Of a stretch of DNA of 11,567 nucleotides, positions 1 to 7,792 are shown in pieces; positions within the stretch are counted from its first letter, which is position 1; every line of letters starts with the position of its first letter. Source of the stretch: Podochytrium sp. JEL0797 (Eukaryota; Chytridiomycota; Chytridiomycetes; Chytridiales; Chytriomycetaceae); assembly GCA_027596195.1 (NCBI GenBank), contig JADGJG010000869.1:1-11567 (forward strand), in the 5' to 3' direction. The notes under the pieces were generated by a model that did not search any database, was not told where the DNA came from, and worked only from the letters and a program-made list of their open reading frames with translations. A program made the position numbers and the translations under genes.

Positions 1-23
1 CCCCCCCCCGCCCCCCCCCCCCG

Positions 24-58
<35 letters not shown>
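1..58. repeat. C homopolymer at contig end
   Basis: Fifty-eight bases that are all C except for G at positions 10 and 23. It directly abuts ordinary AT-rich sequence. A matching C run followed by poly-A closes the other end of the window, so the run may be a real C tract that stopped assembly or a sequencing artefact. No telomere-like repeat is visible. Confidence 0.9.
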
Positions 59-473
59 TGATATTTTTTGGGAGGAATATGGGAGAATAAACTGGATTTT
101 TTGGAGCATGAGCATAATTAGAGTAAATAAAAAATGGGTTCCGCATCAGAGGACTTGTGTGCCTTGGGGCTCGCAGCGAAAAGCGGCACCCAAAAACACA
201 TGAAAAATGAGGGGAGGTTTTACAGGTCGCAAAATTCGAGAATTTGCAGTCTCAACGCCCATCAGCTTGAATAAGAGTCGATTTTCTAGTTCTTTTCTGA
301 AATTAAGAAACCCACCCTGAGCTGCTCTCGTTCGGGAGGTTTTATAGGTCGTAAATACGAGAATATGGCATCCAAGCACCCGTTAGCGATAAAAAACATT
401 GAATTTCTAGTGCATTTGAGAGTTGGGGGCCCGCAGCTCCAAGGGACGCGACGCTGCATTCTTAGCATGAAAA
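59..473. other. Gene-free left flank
   Basis: No convincing gene. The open frames here (for example 379-146 and 480-286 on the minus strand) are short, do not resemble any family I know, and resemble each other only because the DNA is repeated (see the 165-460 repeat). The stretch lies just upstream of the copia gag remnant, so it could include a decayed 5' LTR or leader, but I find no second copy downstream of the element and no clear primer-binding site. Confidence 0.5.
165..460. repeat. Diverged ~122-bp tandem repeat
   Basis: The segment starting GGGAGGTTTTACAGGTCG at 212 recurs as GGGAGGTTTTATAGGTCG at 334, a period of 122 bp. The similarity continues for about 80 bp through CGAGAAT and TTTCTAGT, ending near 292 and 412. 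A flanking block TTGGGGCTCGCAGCG at about 167 is matched by TTGGGGGCCCGCAGC at about 424, so roughly two and a half units are present. The copies have many substitutions and small indels, so the duplication is old. Function is unknown. Confidence 0.7.
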
Positions 474-1085
474 GTGTCAAAAGTCGTCATTAAGGCATTG
501 AAGAGGAGGTGCTTAAAGTCTCACTGCCTTAACACCTCCATCATTCCTGAAGACGATAACGGCATTCCCCAAGACGATCTGGCCGAAATCAAAACCAACG
601 ACGCCAACTGGCCTCTCCACTACACCGAAATCGACGACCTCCTTTACGAACACGTTCCAATTCCCCAAATCGTCAACGGCCTCCGTCCCCCCGTCGACGA
701 ATTCCCTGGCACTCTCCCTCAGAACCACTCCGCGATCCAGTACATCAAAGCCAACATTTGCGACAACTACTTATTGACACGACCATGGCTCGATCCATTA
801 TCCTGATGCTCGAGGAGCAGTATTCCATTTCGCGCAACCGTCACCACCAAAATTCCCGGCCAATGGCTCAACTTGAAGCACCAACCCAAGGAGTCCATTG
901 ACAGTTTCTTCAACCGCGCCCTTCAACTCTACAAGATCTTCTTTTTAACGAACCCTAATATGCGACTTGGAACAACTTCACGTTCGTCCACTTGTTCCTG
1001 CCAACTTGGCAATTTTGAGTCCTCTTACACAATTTCAACATGAGGCTTTGATCGGGGCGCCTCCAGAGTATAATAGGGCAACGTT
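474..1085 (+). pseudogene. Copia gag fragment, broken
   Basis: The open frame 474-806 contains NWPLHYTEIDDLLYEHVP and LPQNHSAIQYIKANICDNY, which resemble the N-terminal capsid region of copia-type gag. The same frame carries on past a single TGA stop at 804-806 as QWLNLKHQPKESIDSFFNRA, the expected next gag block. A frameshift near 985-1000 then moves the reading to LVPANLAILSPLTQF, typical of the end of the gag core. Position 474 is a GTG, so no start codon is claimed. The fragment stops near 1085, and zinc-knuckle and protease sequences do not follow. In intact elements this protein forms the particle; here it cannot be made whole. Confidence 0.75.
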
Positions 1086-1110
1086 GAAATGGAATTGATT
1101 TGGCGGGCGC

Positions 1111-1790
1111 AATTACGCGTTGACTGTTTTGGCGCACACCCCGCGTTTGTCGAAAGGAATCAACAGTCCTCTGGAATCTCTCACTCGACTGCGACCAACA
1201 ATTCGTCATCTCCATCCCTTCGGTGTTGCTGCATACTGCATTACCTCCAAACCGCAGCGCCGAGCAAACAAACTCGCCCCCACCTCCATCTAAGCCATCT
1301 TCATCGGCACCAGCACTCCGTCCATCGGCATCTTCATCGAAAAACACTCGGGGAAGCAATTCGAACACCGCTTGCCCGACTGCAAATTCAACGACGATTT
1401 TTATCCATCTTGGCCAAACTCCTTCTCTCCCCCGCGCCCCCCCTACCGATTACGAATCGTTCTCTTCGTCCCATCCATCACCACTTGACTCCAACATTGC
1501 GGACAAAGCCATCAAAGAATATCTCGATCGCATGGACCAATTCTCGTCGACTCCGTTGGATCCCGAGGTCCTGAAACTCATGCGAAATCCGTCCGCTGTG
1601 GCTGCTGCCAAACGAGCCGCGAATACGCGCTCCGCCAAATCTGGCTCTTTGAATTCCGAATCATTATTGCATCGTGTCTCGGTACTGTTTCGTGGCCCCT
1701 TCTCCTGTTTGGCTTGCTGGGCCGCGCTGAGACTGATCCCCTCACCAGCAAGTTTTGCTGAAGATTGGGCGTTGAGTTGTTGAATTTGGT
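1111..1790 (+). pseudogene. Copia integrase C-terminal fragment and linker
   Basis: From 1111 a frame reads NYALTVLAHTPRLSKG and then HPFGVAAYCITSKPQ and KLAPTSI, the stretch just after the integrase catalytic core in copia Pol (normally N-R-TP, SP-E-L, FGC-AYV, KL-P-S--G-F-GY). A TAA at 1291-1293 interrupts it where the family continues into GIFLGY; the next residues AIFIGTSTPS follow in the same frame. From about 1440 another frame carries LDSNIADKAIKEYLDRMDQF, probably the variable integrase-to-RT linker. The catalytic D-D-E part of integrase is missing upstream: gag-like sequence ends about 25 bp before this fragment starts, marking an internal deletion. Confidence 0.75.
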
Positions 1791-1856
1791 GGCCGCTGTT
1801 AATTTCTCTGGGGGAAGCGAGCGGCAGCGAATAGCGCCCCCTCCCACAGTCGACTG

Positions 1857-2027
1857 GACCCATTGATGCATCGCACAATTGGCGCGTACGCGACTGGCCA
1901 GCGCTGCACAGGGCCCCCGTTGCCCGTCCCTATAATCTCGTCTCATCTCATCGATCTCGACCCATTGTCGCATGGCACAATTGGCGCGTACGCGACTGCA
2001 GCGCTGCGCGGGCCCCAGTTGCCCGTC
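1857..2027. repeat. Two-copy direct repeat, period 102 bp
   Basis: A unit of about 70 bp with the core GCACAATTGGCGCGTACGCG starts at 1857 and is repeated from 1959. The cores begin at 1873 and 1975, giving a period of 102 bp. Both units go on through CAGCGCTGC and end in TTGCCCGTC, with a few substitutions and a 2-bp indel (GGCCAGCG versus GCAGCG). Each unit is followed by CTCAT-type sequence. It lies in the part of the copia remnant where linker sequence would be expected, so it may be a secondary insertion or an expanded linker. Confidence 0.85.
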
Positions 2028-2060
2028 TTCTCATCTCATCTCATCTCATCTCATCTCATT
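2028..2060. repeat. CTCAT pentanucleotide microsatellite
   Basis: About six uninterrupted copies of CTCAT directly follow the second unit of the 102-bp repeat. A shorter CTCAT pair follows the first unit near 1941-1951, suggesting the duplication included a seed of this microsatellite which then expanded. Confidence 0.85.
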
Positions 2061-2249
2061 TCGTGATACATTGTTGGATCGGACATTATTATCATTACTC
2101 TCATGGAGGAATTGGGATTCATCTCTCCACTTCAAGATTTTTCGATCCCACTTTCCCCTCCTCGATCTATTATGTAATCAAAAATTCCATTCTCGGAATT
2201 CTCAACTCAAAAAAGTCTCACCCTCACCCCAACACTGGAGACAAAGGAC

Positions 2250-2753
2250 GTGGACACGTTGGAGGATACCGTCGACCGCACTCGCCCTCTCCTCTCGAAC
2301 CCTCCCGCATCTCGCCCACTTCGTCCTCCAGATCCAGCCCCACCCGCACCCATGCGTCGACAACTTACTTTCTGGCCTGAACCAACACCGCTTCGACGCT
2401 CTGCTCGCATGCCTGCTCTACATGCTCTTTTGACGCGTTCGATGGAACTCAACGGCGAATTGGATACGCGCGATACTTTGGAATACGGCGAACAGTGGGC
2501 GGAGGCCCTCGAAGCATCTGAGTTTGCATCCCCGGAAGACGACTCTGAGTTGGGAACCGATATCGACATGCCGCTCACGAAACCGCCGTTGAAGACGGAA
2601 TACCCCAAATCTCGCGCCGCAGCAATGAGAAGTCAATTTCGCTAACAGTGGATTCTTGCCGAACGTGCTGAACTGGACGCGCTTACGGAGAACCGGACAT
2701 GGACTCTCGTTCCCCGCGACCCCTCGATGAATGTTATTGGTGCTAAGTGGGTG
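2250..2753 (+). pseudogene. Copia linker and front edge of reverse transcriptase
   Basis: The frame opening near 2250 reads a Pro/Arg-rich linker with LRRSARMP, as is usual before copia RT, then an acidic stretch and KPPLKTEYPKSRAAAM. After a TAA at 2643-2645 the same frame continues with QWILAERAELDALTENRTW and ends TLVPRDPSMNVIGAKWV. This matches the start of the RVT_2 domain (W--A---E---L--N-TW-LV, then I--KWV). Immediately after KWV (2745-2753) the homology breaks off and the frame hits a stop, so the RT palm with its YxDD site is absent. Confidence 0.85.
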
Positions 2754-2767
2754 CCAACGATCTGAGA

Positions 2768-3087
2768 ACCCATCCAAACCATCTGTCTGTTCCCGGCGCT
2801 ACCTCGAAGCCCTCGGCTGTTTGAACTACGCCGCTGTCGTCACGCGTCCCGACCTCGCCACTGCTGTCAGTTATCTCTCCAAATTCTCCAACACTCCAAA
2901 CACCGACCACTGGGACTACCTCATGCATTGCTACCGTTATCTTCACGCCACCGCCGACCACGGAATCTTCTACTCCGCCACTGGGAACAAATTCCCCGAA
3001 GGATACGTCGACGCCGCTTACAACTTTCACGCTGACACCAAGTCCCAGATTGGCTACACCGTTTTTCTCGCCGATGTGGGATCTCGT
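2768..3087 (+). pseudogene. Copia back edge of reverse transcriptase and start of RNase H
   Basis: Frame 2731-3090 reads YLEALGCLNYAAVVTRPDLA, SKFSNTPNTDHWDYLMHCYR and YLHATADHGIFY, then GYVDAAYNFHADTKSQIGYT. This follows the copia pattern: G-L-YA--TRPD--AV--LS-F, then the YL--T-D-G-Y bridge, then the DA-Y--D--S--GY start of RNase H. A stop at 3088-3090 comes from a frameshift just before the SWKS-like segment, which continues in the next frame. Compared with intact copia Pol, roughly the central part of RT between KWV and this fragment is missing. Confidence 0.88.
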
Positions 3088-3595
3088 TGAAATCAGGCGA
3101 GACTTTTGTTGTCGCTCGCTCCTCCACTGAAGCCGAGAACACGGGCGCCTGTAGCTCCAAGCCTTCATCAACATCTACTCCGCTGTCGATCTCCCTCTCG
3201 AGCCCCCTCTCAAAATCTTCGAAGACAACAATCGACCATCCACCAGTGCTAAAATCTTCTCGACGCGTTCCAAACACATCAAACTCCGTTACCACTACAT
3301 TCGCGAACTGACCCGCAACCACCAAGTCGAGATGATCCACCTCAAGAGCTCTCTCCAACCGGCCGATATCTTGACCAAGCCTCTCGGCCGCGTCATTTTT
3401 GATCGCCACCGCCAACGGTGTGATCAAAAAACTCCACGACCTGAAGCCATTGTTGTGCGCGTACTTGGATTGGGGGAAGGATGTTCCGGGTGTTGGCGGT
3501 TTGGAAATTGCTGGTGGCGATGTTGTCGGGAATGTGAATGCGGGTGGCGATGTTGTCGGGAATGTGACTGCGGGTGGCGATGTTGTGCAAAATTA
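3087..3595 (+). pseudogene. Copia RNase H C-terminal fragment
   Basis: After the frameshift near 3085, LKSGETFVVARSSTEAE matches the SWKS--Q--VA-SSTEAEY block of copia RNase H. A second frameshift near 3150 moves the reading to FINIYSAVDLPLEPP and KIFEDNN (family: E-D-N), and a third segment reads SKHIKLRYHYIREL and LQPADILTKPLG, the classical end of copia Pol. The tail from 3399 (IATANGVIKKLHDLKPLL) runs into an in-frame repeat of AGGDVVGNV and stops at a TAA just past 3593. Confidence 0.85.
3513..3588 (+). repeat. 30-bp tandem repeat, 2.5 units
   Basis: The 30-bp unit GGTGGCGATGTTGTCGGGAA... starts at 3513, 3543 and 3573. The first two units differ by one base (GTGAATGCG versus GTGACTGCG), and the third is cut after GGTGGCGATGTTGT. 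In the frame of the copia tail it would encode repeats of ten residues, AGGDVVGNVN, AGGDVVGNVT and AGGDVVQN. The near identity means a recent expansion. Confidence 0.9.
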
Positions 3596-3969
3596 AAAAA
3601 ACGCGATGCTTGTGGGAGACGCGCCCACTTGATGAAGAATGGGTGAAGAATGGGTGCAAAATCTCCGATGCTTTACCCCCCCCCCCCGAGACTTTCTCAT
3701 CGCTTCCACTCCCTTTTTCTAATCGAGCGGCCTGATGGTGGTCGTGAGGGAGGACAGCTTTCCCACCGTCGCACGTGCGGGGACCACATATCGGTTTCTG
3801 GCCGTCGCAATTGCGAAGGGGCTCAACAAGGTCAAGATTTCATTACAGAAAGAGCAAGATTCAAAGTCAGTCAGTCAGTCTTCATAAAAGACGCGTGTTT
3901 AAGAAATGAAATATTTGTATAAGAAAAGCCCCCCCCCCCCCCACCCACCGCAACAACTAAAAAAAAACA
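3596..3969. other. Gene-free spacer with simple repeats
   Basis: Lies between the end of the copia remnant and the stop codon of the MGA2-like gene. It contains a doubled GAAGAATGGGT (about 3634-3655), C runs of 12 (3676-3687) and 14 (3929-3942), and four copies of AGTC (3865-3880). It must hold the 3' UTR of the minus-strand gene ending at 3970, but I see no canonical AATAAA on that strand. No LTR or RNA gene is recognisable. Confidence 0.7.
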
Positions 3970-6900
3970 CTACAACTGCCCAAACCCAGTATTCAAAAAC
4001 TCAAACACCAAATGCTTACTATCCTTCCTCACAGCCTTATACGTATCCCTCACTTTCCCCACCAACCCATCATTCCACGTCAAAAACCGCTCAAACAGTG
4101 CCCCCCGCTCGTCCTCTGACAACACAAAGTACCCCATCATCACGACGACACAGAGAGTGAGCAGCGGGAGCCAGAACAACCACACAGCGTGTCGATTGCG
4201 TCGTCGCCTTCGCTCCAGTTTCCGCATCAACACGGCCTGCCGACAAGATACTTGGTGCGTACCAATCCCATTGTTCCACGACTCGCAGCAATGATCCTGC
4301 GTGTCTTCGAAGCCAGAGAATGGGATCCCAGACACAGTTTGATCGAGCTTGCGTTGCAGTTTCTTGTTTTTGCGGAGGTAGCTGTTGCGGGGTCCACTTT
4401 GATTCGACCCGCTGCCGCTCGCCTTGGGGATCCGACTCGTTACATTCTCGTCGCCTTCATCCCCTTCTCCTTCGAGATGATCGTCCTTTTCCTTCTCATC
4501 CCCGCCGAATCCAACAGCAGCAGCTACAGCCCCCATCGCCTCCTCGCTAAAGAGGTACCCCATATCCACCCGATTCACCACCAACGGACTCGCCATCGTG
4601 TGCACAAGGGGGCCGAGGAAACTGAACATTTTGAACCCGTTCATAATGGTCGTGAGCTCGTCTTCGGGGTTCGTCCATCGTGCAGAGGGGGCGTGCAGTT
4701 TCTTGGCGCCAGAGCGTGAGACAGGGGATTTGGAGTCCAGCACGGCGTCGGTGAGGTGTTTGATAGACTTTTCGCTCACCACACTCACGGATTCCTTCTC
4801 CGGAAGTGCATCCCCCACGGAATCAACTTTCGCGTCTTCCACAGCAACAAACCCAGGAACAGCAGGCACAGAGAAACTAGTGGGACAAGACACCCTCCTC
4901 CTCATATTCGCAACAACCCCACCACCCCCCTCCACCACACCCTCCTCCTCCTCCTCCTCCTCCCACTCTTCCTCCTCCCTCTCCCTCTCCCACCCCCTCA
5001 CCCCCTCCTCCACAACCCCCACAAACTCCATCACCCCCCTCTCCCCCCTCTTCCGCCTCGCCAACGCCACACACCCAACCCCACCACGACTCGTCAACAA
5101 CCACGACGCACCCGCACGCACGAGAATCCGTGCACACTCCCACTGCCCACTCTGCACGCAAAACATCAACGGCGTGAACCCGTTGCGATCCCGAGGATCC
5201 ACATCGCAATCGAGACTCACGAGGTACTTCACCAACGTCGTCATCCCCGCCAGTGCCGCAATGTGGAGCATGTTGAGGCCGTGGGAGGGGTGGAATGTCA
5301 TGTCGAGGAGGGAGGTGAGGACGACTTGGTGGTGTGGGGAGGAAGAGAGGTCGTCCGTGGTTTCTTGCTCTTCCATGCTGAAGAGGGCGTTGAGGATCGC
5401 GGTTTCGAGTTGGTTGCGTTTGAGTTCGTCGAAACTGAGGGAGGAGTCGTTCATAGTTTCTTGGGCTGTTTGGTTCACGATGCGCATGGCAATCTGGGCG
5501 TCGAGGGAGGAGGGGAATTCGTCAATATAAATGCACAAGCAAACACGCACACGCGCACACAACAAATAACATACGTTTCTCGCACTATCCAAAGACCCCG
5601 TCATTCTCAGCCCCACCACCTGCAACGCCAACTCCATCAACGACCGGTCCAAATCATCCTTATACATAAACGTCACAGGCGCCGTCGCATCCGAAACAGG
5701 ACTGCTCGGTCCCCCCGCGAACCCCGCAATCGCCTTCAACGTGACGGGAACAGGTCCAGGCGTCGAGCTCGGCGGCAGGATACAAATAAGCGTCGTACTG
5801 CCCCACACTTGCGTCGTGATGGCTTCGAGGTCGCCAAACACGGCAATTAAGCCGTTGTGCATATGTTCGCCGAGGATGGTGATTTCAACGCCGCCTTGGA
5901 TGGGACCTTCGCCGGGGATGATACGGTTGATGAGGGCGGTGGGGACGGATGGAGTTGATGGGAAAAGGGTCGGTTGAGTGGATGTAATGGGGGATTGGAA
6001 CTGTTTCTTGGACGCGCGGGTCGCATCGTCCGTCAACGAGTTGTTTTTTTTGATGCCAAAGTTTTCAAACAGGGGCGCGTTGAATTCGGAGGCCAGTAGG
6101 GCTGGGATGAATTGCGCGATAATGTCGTCTTGGAAGTCGGACGTTTGCGGCCGTACGACCGTGCTGGGTGGGGAGGTCGGGGAAATCATTTCGGGAATCA
6201 GGTCCGCGAGTTCATCGGCGCGAGAGCGTTTTTGGCCCTTGGTTTTGGTGCCCTTGTGGTCGTCGGTAATGAGGATTGGGGGTGAAATTCCTGTCGCGAT
6301 GACGGTTGAATTGTGGTCGCGTGCGATAAAGTAGACGCTGTGAAATTTTTTGGGAGAGCCCCAAATTGTGGGGGAACGGAAGGTCGTAAGAAGATTGCGC
6401 CATCAACGGCAAAAAAAGTTGAAGCGGGGCACGCACCAAAAGCCCGTCTTTTCATTGTGATGCCTGCAATAGCAGGTGATTCGCGTGGGCAGAATCGTGT
6501 CGCCGCTGCTGAAGTCGACATAGGAGCCGCAGTTGAAGAGCACAATCTTGCCGGAATCGTTGTCCGGGGTGCTGGCCATGGTGGCAGCAAGGTCGAGGCC
6601 GCCATTGAAGAGGCCGAGATCCTCGACCTTGACGGGTTCTGCTGAAGAGGAGGGCGGTGGCGCGTCCGACTTTTTCTTGGAGCGTTTGGACTGGCGAGAG
6701 AATGAGTGTTTGTTTGGAATAAGAATGAGACAAGTACCTCGCGCAGTTGGCAGCCCGAGCAGATCTGCACGTCCTTCTTGGGGTCCGAGGCACACACAAT
6801 AATGGCCTGCAGGTCAAGCACCTTGTTGATGGGAATCAACGAGTAGTCGATCACGTTCTGCGACTTGCGCAGCTTCTCCTTTGTCACGAGTTGTTCAGGG

Positions 6901-7535
6901 AGGCGCAGGTGTGACCAGGCGGATGTTTTGTTGCCCTGTTGGGTGGGAAGGGGTCAGTTGTGGAGATTTGAGATTTCGGCGAAAGCGGGGAATGGTTCGA
7001 AGCATTCGCTGTGGAGTAGCTAGCACACACGTATAGCACACACTTGCTCGCACGCACTCAATACTTGGCAAGTACTCACCACGTGGTTCAGCATCTGCAG
7101 ACACAGCTTCGTCTGAGTCTCTACTCTGCTGCGCGCATTTGTCAGTGGCACGCCAAGCACTTTGATCTGGAAGCCACCGGCAAAGCCAAAGGCAGCGTCC
7201 ATCTGCGCCTTGAGGGCGTCTAGGGAGAAGCCGTCGTTGCTAGGCGAGGAGTTGTTGCCGCCCAGGGAAAGCGTGCGCTGCAGCGCCAGGGCGTGCGACC
7301 CTCCGAGGCCACTGCCTGCGAATCCGCTGCCTGCGAGCCCACCAACTCCACTGCCTGCGAGTCCTGCACTACTAGAGACCCCCCCCTCCGCCACCGCCGG
7401 CAACACGCCCAGCCGTGGCTGCCACAGCGGTGACTTGCTGTCGCTGTCGCTATAGAGCGATGCATACGCACTGTCGCCAATCGAGTCGCCGTCGCTGGTC
7501 GCTGGCGATGTCATGCGGAAATAATTCGTCGTCAT
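3970..7535 (-). CDS. MGA2: Spt23/Mga2-type membrane-bound transcription factor
   Basis: Five exons in phase: 7535-7080, 6935-6738, 6690-6437, 6337-5575 and 5493-3970, giving 1064 aa, close to yeast Mga2/Spt23. The N-terminal Spt23/Mga2 domain (about residues 122-350) has FQIKVLGVP, RVETQTKLCLQ, IIVCASDP, ICSGCQLRE, VDFSSGD and LPTRITCYCRHHNEKTGF. An IPT/TIG fold covers about 435-531, two ankyrin repeats about 628-693 (GLNMLHIAALAG, NGFTPLMFCVQSG), followed by a Glu-rich stretch and one membrane helix at about 992-1015 with a 49-residue tail. In yeast these ER/nuclear-envelope proteins are cut by ubiquitin- and proteasome-dependent processing and switch on OLE1 in response to lipid saturation and low oxygen. 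The start is the first ATG in frame; the ATG at 7514 is an alternative. No LPKY or PPxY Rsp5-docking motif was seen. Every exon junction restores family homology, so the call is firm; MGA2 versus SPT23 cannot be separated. Confidence 0.93.
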
Positions 7536-7578
7536 CTGGTTGGAGATGGCGATTGCGAATTTTTTTTTCTTGCGATTT

Positions 7579-7595
7579 CCCCCAACTCTTGGGGG
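7579..7595. other. Perfect inverted repeat CCCCCAA-CTC-TTGGGGG
   Basis: Seven-base arms (7579-7585 and 7589-7595) around a 3-base loop, 44 bp upstream of the MGA2-like start codon. It could be a small 5' UTR hairpin or a palindromic protein-binding site. Only the symmetry is observed. Confidence 0.6.
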
Positions 7596-7761
7596 GACAT
7601 AAAACGACGACGTTTTTCGATTCCAAGCGACTCCTCCACATGCATTCTCTCTCTTCCATTCATCACAAAAAGAGAATATCGTGCCTTCAATGCCCAAAAA
7701 CGATTCTTGAATTCTTGATTTTTCATCACAAACCAACGTTGAGGCTTTCCCTTTTCCAATC

Positions 7762-7767
7762 TTTATT
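7762..7767 (-). terminator. Poly(A) signal AATAAA for the Pus1-like gene
   Basis: Read on the minus strand, GGGAATAAAGATTGG contains a canonical AATAAA 26 bp beyond the stop codon of the Pus1-like gene. The distance is normal for a fungal polyadenylation signal, and it supports that gene's 3' end. Confidence 0.6.
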
Positions 7768-7792
7768 CCCACCACACACGCCCTTCCGCATC

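Larger units (their letters stand above)
474..3595 (+). mobile_element. Decayed Ty1/copia retrotransposon
   Basis: Ordered, broken pieces of a copia-type gag-pol can be read on the + strand: a gag region (about 530-1085), the C-terminal end of integrase with the FGV-AY segment (1111-1420), a basic linker with RRSAR (about 2385), the front edge of reverse transcriptase ending in the KWV motif (2745-2753), the back edge of reverse transcriptase with TRPDLATAV (about 2854), and RNase H ending in ADILTKPL (about 3362-3385). The integrase-before-RT order is what distinguishes copia from gypsy elements. Protease, zinc knuckle, integrase core and RT core are absent, and at least three in-frame stops plus several frameshifts are present. 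No LTR pair was found. The element is dead and would have to move in trans, if at all. Confidence 0.9.
7536..7792 (-). promoter_or_regulatory. Presumed promoter and 5' UTR of the MGA2-like gene
   Basis: This is the whole 257-bp gap between the stop codon of the Pus1-like gene and the ATG of the MGA2-like gene, both on the minus strand. It holds a T/A run near 7560-7569 and a perfect short inverted repeat at 7579-7595. It must also hold the 3' end of the upstream gene. No TATA box is obvious, and the promoter role is inferred from position only. Confidence 0.5.

Noticed and set aside
1..58. Telomere
   Set aside because: The run is C with two isolated G bases and shows no periodic telomere unit such as CCCTAA.
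1450..1973. Minus-strand open frames of 142 and 131 aa
   Set aside because: Antisense to copia integrase-linker remnants, with no family resemblance.
2743..3427. Minus-strand open frames of 143 and 168 aa
   Set aside because: Antisense to the RT/RNase H remnants, whose + strand motifs (TRPD, SSTEAE, ADILTKPL) are unmistakable.
59..3969. Long terminal repeats flanking the copia remnant
   Set aside because: Comparison by eye of the left flank (59-473) with the right flank (3596-3969) shows no shared segment beyond simple repeats.
4598..5850. Long + strand open frames (310 and 364 aa) opposite the MGA2-like gene
   Set aside because: They lie antisense to exons with clear Mga2 homology, are composed of low-complexity His/Pro/Arg or Ser/Thr runs mirroring the acidic stretch on the other strand, and resemble no family.
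6198..6887. 229-aa minus-strand open frame read as one protein
   Set aside because: Only its first part (to 6738) is in the MGA2-like coding frame. The rest reads through an intron and out of frame, and the homologous continuation lies in other frames after splicing.
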